Shown: positions 6,379 to 14,488, counted from the first letter of the stretch. The stretch is 50,418 nt of DNA from JAKAKT01 sp041305385 (GCA_041305385.1 JBFYLO010000028.1:1-50418), one strand, 5' to 3'. Made by a program: numbers and translations. Notes: generated by a model not told the origin, from the sequence alone.

Positions 6379-8310
6379 CTAGCGCCTCAGCCTCGTTATA
6401 TGCATGAACCCGTTGTCATAAACCCTGTCCCCATCTTCGATGGTCAAGTTTTTTCTCCCCGGCCTCGGGGGCCAGACGATTTCATCCTCCACTGCGAGCG
6501 TCACGTTGTAGAAGAGAGCTTTCGTAAGATTCCCCGTATAATAAAACTCGTCCTCAGCCTCGAATTTGCCCAGGTCCGCGTATTCCACGTAGAGGTCGGC
6601 GAGGACGGGCCTTTTCCCAGCATAAGCCTCGAGGTGCGCGTAGAGCGGGTTCAGGACCACGGACTCGTTTTGGTAGGAATGGGAGCTGATGTACTCCATG
6701 GGGGAAATGCACATGTCGTTGGCGACCCCCCAGGTGCACCAGTCCCTTGTGCCAGAATGAATCACGGGGATGAGCAGGAGGTTCGCCAGGATGAAAAGGG
6801 ACAGGAGCAGCAGGTTCGTCCGCTCCCCGAGCTCTTTCTCGAATCCGAGGGAGAAAAGGCCTGCGAAAAAGAAGGTGATTATCACGTTCACCCTGTAGAG
6901 CACGAATGCATCGAGGAACGCGAAAAATGCGAAAATCGTTGCCGGGAGCCTGAACCCTTTCCTGAAAAAGAGGGCAAGACAGAGAAGCAGCAACGGGAAG
7001 AAGAAGAGGAACTCGAACCTCATCCCGTCAAGCCCGTAGGTGAAGAAATAGCCCCAGCGCGTGGGCACTATCTCATAAGGGAGGCCACTCCTCAGGAATA
7101 TGGGCACATAGAAGACGAGCGAAACAATGACTGCGAGAACCGGGACCAAAACAGTTGCCTTCAGGTCCAGCTTGAACCTCCTCGAGGTATAAAGATAGAG
7201 CGGATAGATGAACAGGGTTATGGGATGGGTCCCAAATGCCACTCCGAGAAATATGGGCGCAAGCGGGAGCGGGGCAATCAGCGAAAGGTTGAGCATTATA
7301 TACGCGAACGTATGCAGCGGCAGCGCAGTCACCGTGATGGCGATGAACCACTGGAGGATTATGAGGAGCGTCGCAAGGGTGGCCGAGAGCCTGGAGAACC
7401 TGTGGAACACAAGGTAAGTCGTAAGCGCGAAGACGAAGATGAGCGGGAGTTGGAACAGCTCCCTGAACGATGAGAAGTCAGGGGCCCCAAGAAGGCCTCC
7501 CACTGATGCAGCCAGGTTGAAAAAGGCAGGAGGATACGTCCCGGGCCTCCCAAGATAGCTAAGACCATCATAGTAAAACGGGCTCATGTTCTCAAGCGCC
7601 AGGTCCGCCTGCCTGTGGTAATAAGGAGCCCAGATGTCCATATTGCCTGCTAAAATGCCCACAAGCCCGATGTAAGCGAGGAAGAGGAAAGCGAGGGAAA
7701 GGGCCCACCGGGAATCAATCGACGGCGCGGTTATCCTGAAATTCCTAGTTCTCGAGTAAGCAATCGCCCCCCCGAGGAGAAGCGGGACAACCCACGGAAC
7801 ACCGAGAGCCCCAAACTGGAATTGAAAAACCAATGCTGAGGAAACCAACCCGAGCCCAATAGCAACTCCCGCAACAGTGACTTTTCTAATGAGAATAATC
7901 CCAAGACCAACGGCGAGGGCGCCAGAGAGCAGAAGCCAGAGGGGATAGGGGCGGGACCGAGTTTTTTCAGCTTCAGCAGGGAAGGAATACTCCTCGCTTG
8001 TCCTGAACCAGAGCTTTCTGCTCCCGCATTCCAGCTCCACTCCACCCGGGCAATCAACAGCCCCAAGCTCGTTCAAGCCAGCTTGCAAGGCGACAGCCTT
8101 CCCGCACAGGGAACACGACCTTGGTGAACTGGAGTAGACTGAGAGCGAATCTGGTCCATACTTGCTCAGATAAATCTCGTCATTTACGGGCTTCTCCAAG
8201 TAGTTGAAAGGTATCTCCCGCGACTTTTCATACAGGGAGTATGCGAAAGCAATAAGCAGGAGCAAAAGGGCAAAGCGAAAGAGGTCCATGCGTTCAATCT
8301 GGAAGCCCAT
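6379..8310 (-). CDS. Multi-spanning GT-C-like membrane protein (putative glycosyltransferase)
   Basis: A roughly 643-residue protein with an N-terminal helix, a Cys-containing extracytoplasmic segment (SCSLCGK...VDCPGG), about a dozen membrane helices and a soluble C-terminal part. The general layout (GNMDIWAPYYHRQ, PFYYDGLSYLGRPGTYPPAFF) resembles GT-C fold polyprenyl-phosphate sugar transferases, but I see no defining signature, so the activity is inferred. I chose the ATG at 8310 because AGGT is suitably spaced; the open frame runs to 8403, inside the upstream gene. It is co-transcribed with the GT2 gene before it. Confidence 0.6.
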   Translation of the reverse strand: MGFQIERMDLFRFALLLLLIAFAYSLYEKSREIPFNYLEKPVNDEIYLSKYGPDSLSVYSSSPRSCSLCGKAVALQAGLNELGAVDCPGGVELECGSRKLWFRTSEEYSFPAEAEKTRSRPYPLWLLLSGALAVGLGIILIRKVTVAGVAIGLGLVSSALVFQFQFGALGVPWVVPLLLGGAIAYSRTRNFRITAPSIDSRWALSLAFLFLAYIGLVGILAGNMDIWAPYYHRQADLALENMSPFYYDGLSYLGRPGTYPPAFFNLAASVGGLLGAPDFSSFRELFQLPLIFVFALTTYLVFHRFSRLSATLATLLIILQWFIAITVTALPLHTFAYIMLNLSLIAPLPLAPIFLGVAFGTHPITLFIYPLYLYTSRRFKLDLKATVLVPVLAVIVSLVFYVPIFLRSGLPYEIVPTRWGYFFTYGLDGMRFEFLFFFPLLLLCLALFFRKGFRLPATIFAFFAFLDAFVLYRVNVIITFFFAGLFSLGFEKELGERTNLLLLSLFILANLLLIPVIHSGTRDWCTWGVANDMCISPMEYISSHSYQNESVVLNPLYAHLEAYAGKRPVLADLYVEYADLGKFEAEDEFYYTGNLTKALFYNVTLAVEDEIVWPPRPGRKNLTIEDGDRVYDNGFMHITRLRR

Positions 8311-8336
8311 GTTCATACCTGGCCATAGCCATCGGA

Positions 8337-9848
8337 TTAGGCAGGAGCAACGCGACCTACGTCGGTGCTGTATATGAAAAGCGGAGCGCAGAAGAAAAGC
8401 CACGAATACCAGATGAGCCAGAATGCGCTCACCGGGTCCGACCTCATGTAAGAGAGCAGGCCGAATATCAGGAGCACTGATGCGAAAGTCGTTTCCACGA
8501 TGGTGTGTCTCAATGCGTCGATAATCCCGATGCGGCCGTCCTCCTGCCTGGACATCACAAATTTAGGCCGCTTTCCCAAAAGAGCCGCAATCGTGGCTCT
8601 CGCCCTTATGATGGCTGCGCCGAAATTCAGGAAAAAGGCGAGAAGGCCAAGGCGGAACGAGCCGAAGTAAAGCCTTGCCCCAATCACAGTGAGCATGACA
8701 ATCGCTATCATGTACGTTATCGCCAGGGTCTTTGCCTGCTCAGGCAGGATTACATTGGAGTATATCGACCTTGTGCTGACGTCATAGAAGACGAAGAGCA
8801 TCGTGAGCAATGCGTAGAAGATGAAGAGATAAGACAGGTACACATAGCCGAATGTCTGGCTCATGTAATGGAAGCGCTTCTTCATATCCATCTGCGAGAA
8901 ATTCCTAAAGAACTCCCCGACAATCCAGGTGTTGCCTATGGTGTACCTCCACTGCTGGTTCAGGAAAGTGGAAAACTTGTCCACAGGCTCCCCATAGGCG
9001 TAGCACTTAGAAATGAACGCTCCGCCTCGACCTGCCAGGTCCGCCTTGAATGCAAATGCAAGGTCTTCAGTGGGCGAGTCAGGGAAGCCCCCGATCCCAG
9101 TTACTGCTGTTTTCCGCACTATCCCACAGGACCCGCAGAACATGGGAGAACGCGTGAGGGACCTTACTGGCTGCATGAATTTGTAGAAGAACTGGTAGTA
9201 GACATCGACTGCGTTGGCAAAAACCGAGCCAGGCGCAAATCTCTTGGAACTCTGGGCGAACCCCAGTCTCCCATCAACCAGGAGCTCGGCCATGCAATCC
9301 CGTGCGAGCTGGGAGTCAAAGAGGCGCTCGTCGGAGTCGAAAATCAGCACATACTCCTCCCTGCAGTCCTCGAAGAACTTGTTCATCACGTAGCTCTTCA
9401 GCTTAGCCGGGTTCTCGACATAGCGGTATTGAAACCCATGCTTCCTGCAGAGGTCCTTGTATTTTCGGGAATAATCCGGCTTAGTCGAGTTATCCAGGAA
9501 ATAGAAGGCGAGCTTCGGGTAGTCTAGGGTCTTGTGGGATGCAATGTTCCTGTCCACCATCCCAGGGTCCTCATTCCTGCACGGAACAACCACTGCAACT
9601 GGGGGAAACTCCCTAAGCTCCCTCCTCTCATAGCCCTCAAGGCCATAGGATTTTAGATAGTAATAGCAGCCCGCCAAGTTGAATGCCGTGTTCACTGAAA
9701 GCAGGATGATGAACAGCATCCCGAATATCCTCTCAACCTGGCCGGTGAGTATGAAGAACGTGAGCTGGTATCCATAAACCAGTCCCCCGAATGAAATGCC
9801 GAGAATCATGACTACAAGTAGCCATCTCACGTAGAGATCCGTCTTCAT
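8337..9848 (-). CDS. Membrane-anchored family 2 glycosyltransferase
   Basis: A 503-residue processive-type GT2 protein. Two N-terminal helices are followed by a GT-A domain (PPVAVVVPCRNEDPG, metal-binding FDSDERL, acceptor-site TEDLAF) and a Q-x-x-R-W-like motif, NQQWRYT. About six C-terminal helices follow. This is the architecture of cellulose/hyaluronan synthase-like enzymes that make or export polysaccharide from UDP-sugars. With the following GT-C-like gene it forms a two-gene unit, probably for cell-surface glycan or glycolipid synthesis. The substrate is unknown. Confidence 0.85.
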   Translation of the reverse strand: MKTDLYVRWLLVVMILGISFGGLVYGYQLTFFILTGQVERIFGMLFIILLSVNTAFNLAGCYYYLKSYGLEGYERRELREFPPVAVVVPCRNEDPGMVDRNIASHKTLDYPKLAFYFLDNSTKPDYSRKYKDLCRKHGFQYRYVENPAKLKSYVMNKFFEDCREEYVLIFDSDERLFDSQLARDCMAELLVDGRLGFAQSSKRFAPGSVFANAVDVYYQFFYKFMQPVRSLTRSPMFCGSCGIVRKTAVTGIGGFPDSPTEDLAFAFKADLAGRGGAFISKCYAYGEPVDKFSTFLNQQWRYTIGNTWIVGEFFRNFSQMDMKKRFHYMSQTFGYVYLSYLFIFYALLTMLFVFYDVSTRSIYSNVILPEQAKTLAITYMIAIVMLTVIGARLYFGSFRLGLLAFFLNFGAAIIRARATIAALLGKRPKFVMSRQEDGRIGIIDALRHTIVETTFASVLLIFGLLSYMRSDPVSAFWLIWYSWLFFCAPLFIYSTDVGRVAPA

Positions 9849-9935
9849 GAGGGTGCATTTACTTTGTAGGGTTTAAAAAGACTTCCGAGTCCCCCTCATG
9901 GCGCCCGTTAAAGCGAACAAATGCTACGAAGCAAA

Positions 9936-9991
9936 CGCCAGAACCCGGCCCGAGCCCCCGCCTTTGGGCTTTGAGCAAGGCGTTCCTGGCG
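9936..9991. other. Structured intergenic segment, possible small RNA
   Basis: Between the GT2 start and the CcdA-like gene, CGCCAG (9936-9941) can pair with CTGGCG (9986-9991). Inside it AGCCC (9953-9957) pairs with GGGCT (9966-9970). The whole 9849-10112 gap has no credible open frame. A TATA-like ATAACTTTTTAATAA at 10063-10077 belongs to the gene at 10113. The fold could be a small RNA or chance; I see no known RNA signature. Confidence 0.25.
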
Positions 9992-10112
9992 GGATTCACG
10001 ACCGGCCAGAGTTTGTCTACGTAGTTTGAATTATTCATTCAGCCTCATTGCGCAGGCCCACCCTATAACTTTTTAATAAGCATCCTCCCTAAACCAGCAT
10101 TAAAGTGGTAGG

Positions 10113-11174
10113 ATGAGGGCTACTCTGCTGTTGTCTCTGATTTTACTTGTCACCCTAGCGCAGGCAGGAGAGGTTAAGGTCGATTACTATTACCAGACGG
10201 GCTGTGTTCACTGCGCTGCGTTTGAAAAGGTCCTCGGGGAGGTCCAGGGCGAGGGGAAATACCAGCTGAACGTAACTTCCTACGAGGTTCGATTCGACCC
10301 AGCTGGCAGGCAAAGATTCATGGACGTAATAAAGCAATTCAACGTTCCTCCTGAGCAGCAGGGCACTCCGCTCGTTGTCCTCGGGGGGAATTCCTACTTC
10401 GTTGGGGACATCTCAAAGGCGGATTTCAAGGCCAAGCTGGACAGGTGCCTTTCAGGCGACTGCGGTGGCACTGATGGCGAAGACGGGAGGAAAGTCATCC
10501 TCAACCCATTAACAGTCTTCTTTGCAGGCCTCATCTCCGGCTTCAACCCCTGCCTCTTCGCAGTGCTCCTCTTCCTCATCTCCTATTCGCTTGGGATGTC
10601 TGAGAACAAAACGAGGCTTGTGAAATTAACACTGGCATTCTCGTTCGGGATTTTCGCCGCCTACTTCATAATCGGGTTCGGGCTCCTGAGTTTTGCGAGC
10701 TCAATCAACATGAATGCAGTGACCCTAGTGGTAGCCGCAATCGTCATTCTGCTTGGGCTTTGGACCCTGAAGGATTACAGGAACCCGAAAAGCATCCTAG
10801 TAGAGACCCCGGAAAACATAAAGGGCATGAGCGAGTCCCTGACCCGCAAGAACAGCGCAGTTTCCGCGTTCTTCCTCGGGGCGATATTCTCGCTTGTGAA
10901 GGCTCCGTGCGTGGGGGGAATCTACCTCACTATACTGAACATGGCTTCCTCGGCAAACCCGGGGGACAGACTCAGCTCGATTCCCCTTCTCGCTGCCTAT
11001 AACCTCGGCCTCATCTTTCCACTGCTTTTTATAAGCGGCGCAGTGATGTTCGGAGTTCCCCCGAAAGCGATAGAGGAGTGGAGGGAGAAGAACAAGTTCG
11101 GCATGAGGATATTCCTCGGACTCGCCCTGATTCTGGTTGGACTGATAATGCTCTGGGAGCAGAGGCTAATCTGA
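10113..11174 (+). CDS. Thioredoxin-CcdA fusion, membrane thiol-disulfide exchanger
   Basis: A 353-residue protein. A signal peptide (1-18) leads to a thioredoxin-like domain with the redox pair CVHC (Cys31/Cys34). After about residue 130 comes a six-helix CcdA/DsbD transmembrane domain with its own cysteines in SGFNPCLF and VKAPCVGG. CcdA domains pass electrons from cytoplasmic thioredoxin to extracytoplasmic thiols; here the acceptor domain is fused at the N terminus, which is the reverse of DsbD. Likely role: keeping secreted cysteines reduced. TATA about 40 nt upstream; GTGGTAGG precedes the start. Confidence 0.85.
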   Translation: MRATLLLSLILLVTLAQAGEVKVDYYYQTGCVHCAAFEKVLGEVQGEGKYQLNVTSYEVRFDPAGRQRFMDVIKQFNVPPEQQGTPLVVLGGNSYFVGDISKADFKAKLDRCLSGDCGGTDGEDGRKVILNPLTVFFAGLISGFNPCLFAVLLFLISYSLGMSENKTRLVKLTLAFSFGIFAAYFIIGFGLLSFASSINMNAVTLVVAAIVILLGLWTLKDYRNPKSILVETPENIKGMSESLTRKNSAVSAFFLGAIFSLVKAPCVGGIYLTILNMASSANPGDRLSSIPLLAAYNLGLIFPLLFISGAVMFGVPPKAIEEWREKNKFGMRIFLGLALILVGLIMLWEQRLI

Positions 11175-11207
11175 AATTATTTAAAGGGCCTCAGTCACAT
11201 TCTCTCC

Positions 11208-11609
11208 ATGGACAAGCCGCCTGCTTCCCAGCCACCACAGCCATCCCCGATCCCGACCCCAATTACCACTCCTCAGCCGACCCAGATAACTTCTTCAGTT
11301 CTCATCTCCCCGCCATCTCAGCCAATCCCGCAGCAAGCTCCATTCGCTCTGGACTGGCTCATCCGCCAGAAGCCCTGCCTGCTCATCATTTCACTCCGCT
11401 CAGGGGGAGAGCAGAACATCTCGAATCTCGCGAAGAAATCAGGCATGAGCTATGTCCATGCAATAGAACTGATGAAGCTCCTCGAGGGAAAGGGGATAAT
11501 CACAACCGAACTCAGGGGAAACAAGAGGATGGCCAGGCTGACCGAGGGCGGAGCAGCCTTTGCATCAGCTCTCGAGGAACTCGTGAAAAAAACTCCAACA
11601 AAGAAGTGA
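11208..11609 (+). CDS. Winged-helix DNA-binding protein with Pro-rich N terminus
   Basis: A 133-residue protein. Residues 1-45 are low-complexity Pro/Gln/Ser/Thr-rich. Residues 50-125 form a MarR/ArsR-like winged helix (NISNLAKKSGMSYVHAIELMKLLEGKGII, then a wing). A TATA-like TTATTTAAAG about 28 nt before the ATG indicates a leaderless mRNA. The disordered proline-rich head is unusual for a small archaeal regulator and may mediate contacts. Target unknown. Confidence 0.7.
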   Translation: MDKPPASQPPQPSPIPTPITTPQPTQITSSVLISPPSQPIPQQAPFALDWLIRQKPCLLIISLRSGGEQNISNLAKKSGMSYVHAIELMKLLEGKGIITTELRGNKRMARLTEGGAAFASALEELVKKTPTKK

Positions 11610-11620
11610 TTGGCACACGG

Positions 11621-11724
11621 GCAGCAGTGCATCGCGGTGCGAAGCCACCGATGGCTTCGCAGCCCGCATTCGGGTGCGGGCCGAGCCGCTCGGGCGGCTC
11701 GCCGCTTGTTGATGGCACTGCTGC
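11621..11724. repeat. Hairpin island with three stem-loops inside closing stems
   Basis: Outer stem GCAGCAGTGC (11621-11630) pairs with GCACTGCTGC (11715-11724). An inner GCGG/CCGC stem (11634-11637 with 11702-11705) closes three perfect hairpins at 11638-11661, 11663-11680 and 11683-11700. The termini match the islands at both ends of the window while the internal hairpins differ. It lies between the winged-helix and DUF424 genes; no gene is disrupted. Confidence 0.75.
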
Positions 11725-11746
11725 AGGAGTGTTTAGAAGTGATTTG

Positions 11747-12043
11747 ATGTTTGTTAAAAAACACGAATCCCAGAATGAAACCATAGTTGCAGTCTGCGAC
11801 GAGGAATTAGTGGGAAAGGTCCTCAGGGAAGGCGAGCGAGTCCTCGACCTTTCGAAATATTCCTCATTCTACGTGGGCGAGCTTGCGACCGAGGAGGAGG
11901 CTTGGGGCATCATGAAGGATGCGACCTCGCTGAACCTCGTAGGCAAGAAAGCGGTGGGGCTCGCGATAAAGAAGAAATTGGCCAAAAAGGGGGATGCGAT
12001 GACAGTTCAGGGAGTCCCGCATCTCCAGGTCTACAAGCTCTAG
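11747..12043 (+). CDS. DUF424 family protein
   Basis: A 98-residue protein of the archaeal DUF424 family: VCDEELVGKVLREGERVLDLSKYSSFYVGE, then EEAWGIMKDATSLNLVGKKAVGLA. This family is widespread and conserved in archaea and often sits near translation genes. Its biochemical function is not established. The frame is open far upstream (to 11078) through the hairpin island, but homology begins at the ATG at 11747. It ends 1 nt from the convergent glutamine-synthetase-like gene. Confidence 0.8.
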   Translation: MFVKKHESQNETIVAVCDEELVGKVLREGERVLDLSKYSSFYVGELATEEEAWGIMKDATSLNLVGKKAVGLAIKKKLAKKGDAMTVQGVPHLQVYKL

Positions 12044-12044
12044 C

Positions 12045-13433
12045 TCAGACATCCAGGTATTGCCTGAACTCCAGCGGAGTCGGCATGACTGCCTCCTTCT
12101 GAACATCGTCCGCTTTCAGCTCGAGATACCTGTCGAGTATTACGCTCGGGAAGGCCTGCTTCAGGAACGCGCTGTCGCTTTGCAGGAATTCGAGCGCTTC
12201 GCGAAGGTTCCTCGGAAGCTTCGGCGCGGCCCTCTTGTCAAGGTCCGCATCAGCCAACTTGCCCTTCACCGGGTCCCCCGGGTCGACCTTGTTCTTTATC
12301 CCGTCCAACCCTGCCATCACGATTGCCGAGAGGGCGAGGTAGGGGTTGCAGCTCGGGTCAGGGACCCTGAAGTCTATCCTCTTCGAATCCTCGTTTCCCT
12401 TCTCATAGAGCGGAACCCTCACCGAGGCTGACCTGTTCCCCAGGCCCCAGGTTGCGCGGGTCATGTCCTCTGAAAGAAGCCGCTTGTAGGAGTTCGTGGT
12501 GGCGTTGGTGATGGCGCAGAGCGCAGGCGCGTGGCCGAGAATACCGCCGATGTAATAGCGGGCTATCTGGCTCAGTTCGCCCTCCCCGCTCGTGTCGTAG
12601 AAAGCGTTCTTCTCGCCCACCCAGAGGCTCTGGTGCACCCTCAAGGCAGAGCCCTTCTGGTTGTGAATGGGCTTGGGCATGAATGTGGCGAGCAGGTTGG
12701 AGGCAGTGGCCGCGTTCTTTATCACATACTTCGAGGTCATCGCATTGTCCGCGCTCCTCAGAAGCGAGGCGTACTTGAGCTCGAGTGCAGAATGGCCCGC
12801 TGTCCCGTGGCCGTGCTTGTGGGAGCTTATCTCTATCCCGAAAACCCCCTCGAGCATGTCCGAAACATTCGAGCGGAACACCGAAAGCGCATCCTTCGGG
12901 GGCGCAGCCATGTACCCGGAATCGAATCCGATGGGGTAGTTCTGCCCGTAGAAGTTCCAGGCAGCCTCCCGCGAGTCGATGGCATAGCCCTGGCTCTTGT
13001 GGGGCGCGAGCGCGTCCACTGTGACATTGTCAAACATGTAGAATTCCAGCTGGAGGCCTATTTTCGAGTTGAATCCAGCGCCAGAAAGAGCGCTCTCGAC
13101 CTTTCTCGATACATACCTCGGGTCGAAGTCCGACCTTTGGCCGCCCCCTAGCTCCTGGAGGTTGCAGAGCAGTCTCGCAGTGGTCGGGTCCCAGGGAAGC
13201 TTCGCATAGGTGTCAGGGTCAGGAAGGAGGACAATTTCCTCTGGCGCGCCCTGGAAGCCCCTGATGCTGGAGGCGTCGAGCTTTGGCACTCCCCGCGAGA
13301 ACGTGTTCGCAGTCAGATAGCGCGAATGGACTGAAACGTGGTGCAGGCATCCCTCGATGTCGGTGAACTGGAGGTCAATCCACTTGACGTTTTCCTCCTG
13401 CACTGAGCTGAGAACATCTTGAGCCGTAGCCAT
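12045..13433 (-). CDS. Glutamine synthetase-like protein with altered active site
   Basis: A 462-residue protein with full-length GlnA architecture: beta-grasp start (IDLQFTDIEGCL), LDASSIRGF, a catalytic barrel, NSYKRLL, GNRSASVRVP and RIDFRVPDPSCNPYLALSA. Several canonical metal or substrate residues are changed. The ExEFF motif reads QLEFYMF (Gln128). The GQ-E motif reads AGHSA. The NGSGMHxH motif reads KGSALRVH (Lys260, Arg265). The flap Glu segment reads LSEDMTR, and the usual Glu in RIE-RF is Asp354. The fold is clear; normal glutamine synthesis is doubtful. TATA-like TTTTTATTC lies about 35 nt upstream. Confidence 0.8.
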   Translation of the reverse strand: MATAQDVLSSVQEENVKWIDLQFTDIEGCLHHVSVHSRYLTANTFSRGVPKLDASSIRGFQGAPEEIVLLPDPDTYAKLPWDPTTARLLCNLQELGGGQRSDFDPRYVSRKVESALSGAGFNSKIGLQLEFYMFDNVTVDALAPHKSQGYAIDSREAAWNFYGQNYPIGFDSGYMAAPPKDALSVFRSNVSDMLEGVFGIEISSHKHGHGTAGHSALELKYASLLRSADNAMTSKYVIKNAATASNLLATFMPKPIHNQKGSALRVHQSLWVGEKNAFYDTSGEGELSQIARYYIGGILGHAPALCAITNATTNSYKRLLSEDMTRATWGLGNRSASVRVPLYEKGNEDSKRIDFRVPDPSCNPYLALSAIVMAGLDGIKNKVDPGDPVKGKLADADLDKRAAPKLPRNLREALEFLQSDSAFLKQAFPSVILDRYLELKADDVQKEAVMPTPLEFRQYLDV

Positions 13434-13499
13434 ACTAACACCCCGAGCATAATGGTCCGCAAACGAATAAAAACCTATGTAGCTATTAATATGGCGCTC

Positions 13500-13605
13500 G
13501 CCGTTGTAGCTCAGCCTGGGAGAGCGTCTGACTCGCGAAGGAAAGTCCTTCCGATGGACGAAGCTGAAGACCAGAAAGTCGCCGGTTCAAACCCGGCCAA
13601 CGGCA
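13500..13605 (+). tRNA. tRNA-Phe(GAA) with ~32 nt intron in the anticodon stem
   Basis: Acceptor GCCGTTG/CAACGGC with discriminator A, D-stem GCTC/GAGC, T-arm GCCGG-TTCAAAC-CCGGC. The anticodon arm only forms if bases 13531-13562 are removed: TCTG (13527-13530) joins G (13563), giving stem TCTGG/CCAGA around loop CTGAAGA with anticodon GAA at 13566-13568. The intron thus lies near position 30/31 instead of the common 37/38 site. It can form its own hairpin (GAAGGA/TCCTTC). Exact cut sites may shift by a nucleotide or so. It ends 4 nt before a tRNA-Gly gene. Confidence 0.85.
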
Positions 13606-13609
13606 CCAT

Positions 13610-13782
13610 GCGGCTGTAGTCTAGCCTGGTCAGGACTCGAGGTTGCCAATCTCGTAACCCGGGTTCAAACACAATCCCTTTCTTTTTTCAAAAAGAAAGG
13701 TCTCGTGGCTTCCCAAAGAAAAAACGGAAGCGCCCCAAAAGAAAACAATTACTTGGGGCCAATGAAAATCCCGGCAGCCGCA
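13610..13782 (+). tRNA. tRNA-Gly(GCC) interrupted by ~99 nt in the T-loop
   Basis: Acceptor GCGGCTG/CAGCCGC plus discriminator A, D-stem GTCT/GGAC, anticodon loop TTGCCAA with GCC at 13645-13647. The T-stem half CCGGG followed by TTCAA (to about 13668) is separated from AATCCCGG (from about 13767). Removing the insert restores CCGGG-TTCAAAT-CCCGG. The insert folds into stems such as CCTTTCTTTTT/AAAAGAAAGG, GCTTCC/GGAAGC and CCCCAA/TTGGGG. No clean canonical bulge-helix-bulge is obvious to me. CCA is not encoded. Confidence 0.8.
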
Positions 13783-13783
13783 C

Positions 13784-14398
13784 CTATTTTTTTCCTCTTC
13801 TGATGAAAGGATTCTCTAGCTTGGGTTCGCTTCCAAAAATAGCGTAAACCGCCGGGTAAATCAAGCACGCTAATAGATAGAAGTAGAATACGGATAACGG
13901 AATAATTAACAAAAAGGAAAGGATAATCCAGGGCACAACAAGGACGAGCCCAGACAATCCTAGATTCAAAGCACCAATAATTCTTACTCCCGCAAAGAAA
14001 AGAACCATGAACAACGAGATGCTTGGGAACACTAAGAATTCTCTGATGAATAATACCTTTGCCCCAGATATGAAGCAGACGAAAGCAACAGAAAAAACGA
14101 TTAAAAAAATTGCCACTTTCAGGACAGTTGGCTTCAGGAAATGACCACTTGGGCCGAGCCCCTTAGTTTTTCCTCTAATCAGGAGGAACGCGCAAAAAAC
14201 CACGGCCGTCATAACATACGTCATGGGATTAGAAACGTCCAGCATCCCATCCACTGCGGGTTCTTGCCCAGTCAGAGCTGACTGGCCACTTAGCGAATTA
14301 AAAACCCTTAAGGATGCGTACAGGAACAAGGAAACCAAGCAATAAGCAAGAAGAAGGGAAATGGCTGTTTTTATGGCAAGATATCTCCCGCCTTTCAT
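13784..14398 (-). CDS. Membrane protein of unknown function between two tRNA-Gly genes
   Basis: About 204 residues with five or so membrane helices and a short basic C-terminal tail (NPFIRRGKK). I recognise no family. The ATG at 14398 (MKGGRYLAIKTAIS) is preferred over 14419 because the hydrophobic protein starts there; the evidence is weak. The gene is visibly AT-richer than its neighbours. It ends 1 nt past the tRNA-Gly(GCC) gene and begins near tRNA-Gly(TCC), so it is bracketed by the nearly identical 3' ends of two tRNAs (13762-13782 and 14637-14657). This suggests acquired DNA. Confidence 0.55.
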   Translation of the reverse strand: MKGGRYLAIKTAISLLLAYCLVSLFLYASLRVFNSLSGQSALTGQEPAVDGMLDVSNPMTYVMTAVVFCAFLLIRGKTKGLGPSGHFLKPTVLKVAIFLIVFSVAFVCFISGAKVLFIREFLVFPSISLFMVLFFAGVRIIGALNLGLSGLVLVVPWIILSFLLIIPLSVFYFYLLACLIYPAVYAIFGSEPKLENPFIRRGKK

Positions 14399-14488
14399 GC
14401 AAACACATGTTCCGGCCAATAAAACTCTTTAGTATCTCTTGGTGGGTAGCTTTTTTAATACTTGTAGAATAAATATCGTCCGCGTTCT

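Noticed and set aside
6400..7473. Long plus-strand open frame (357 codons)
   Set aside because: It lies antisense to a clear multi-helix membrane protein and has a His/Glu/Arg-rich composition typical of the complement of hydrophobic codons; no family resemblance.
8505..9527. Long plus-strand open frame (340 codons)
   Set aside because: Antisense shadow of the GT2 glycosyltransferase, whose motifs are unmistakable on the other strand.
11621..11724. CRISPR array
   Set aside because: The hairpins differ from one another, there are no regular spacers, and no cas genes are in the window.
11078..12043. A single 321-codon gene spanning the hairpin island
   Set aside because: The frame is open only because no stop happens to occur; homology starts at 11747 and the upstream part is antiphase to the CcdA and winged-helix genes.
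13500..13605. tRNA-Ala(CGC) reading with an intron at 37/38
   Set aside because: It leaves an A-C mismatch in the anticodon stem and lacks the G3-U70 pair; the Phe(GAA) reading gives a perfect stem and canonical loop.
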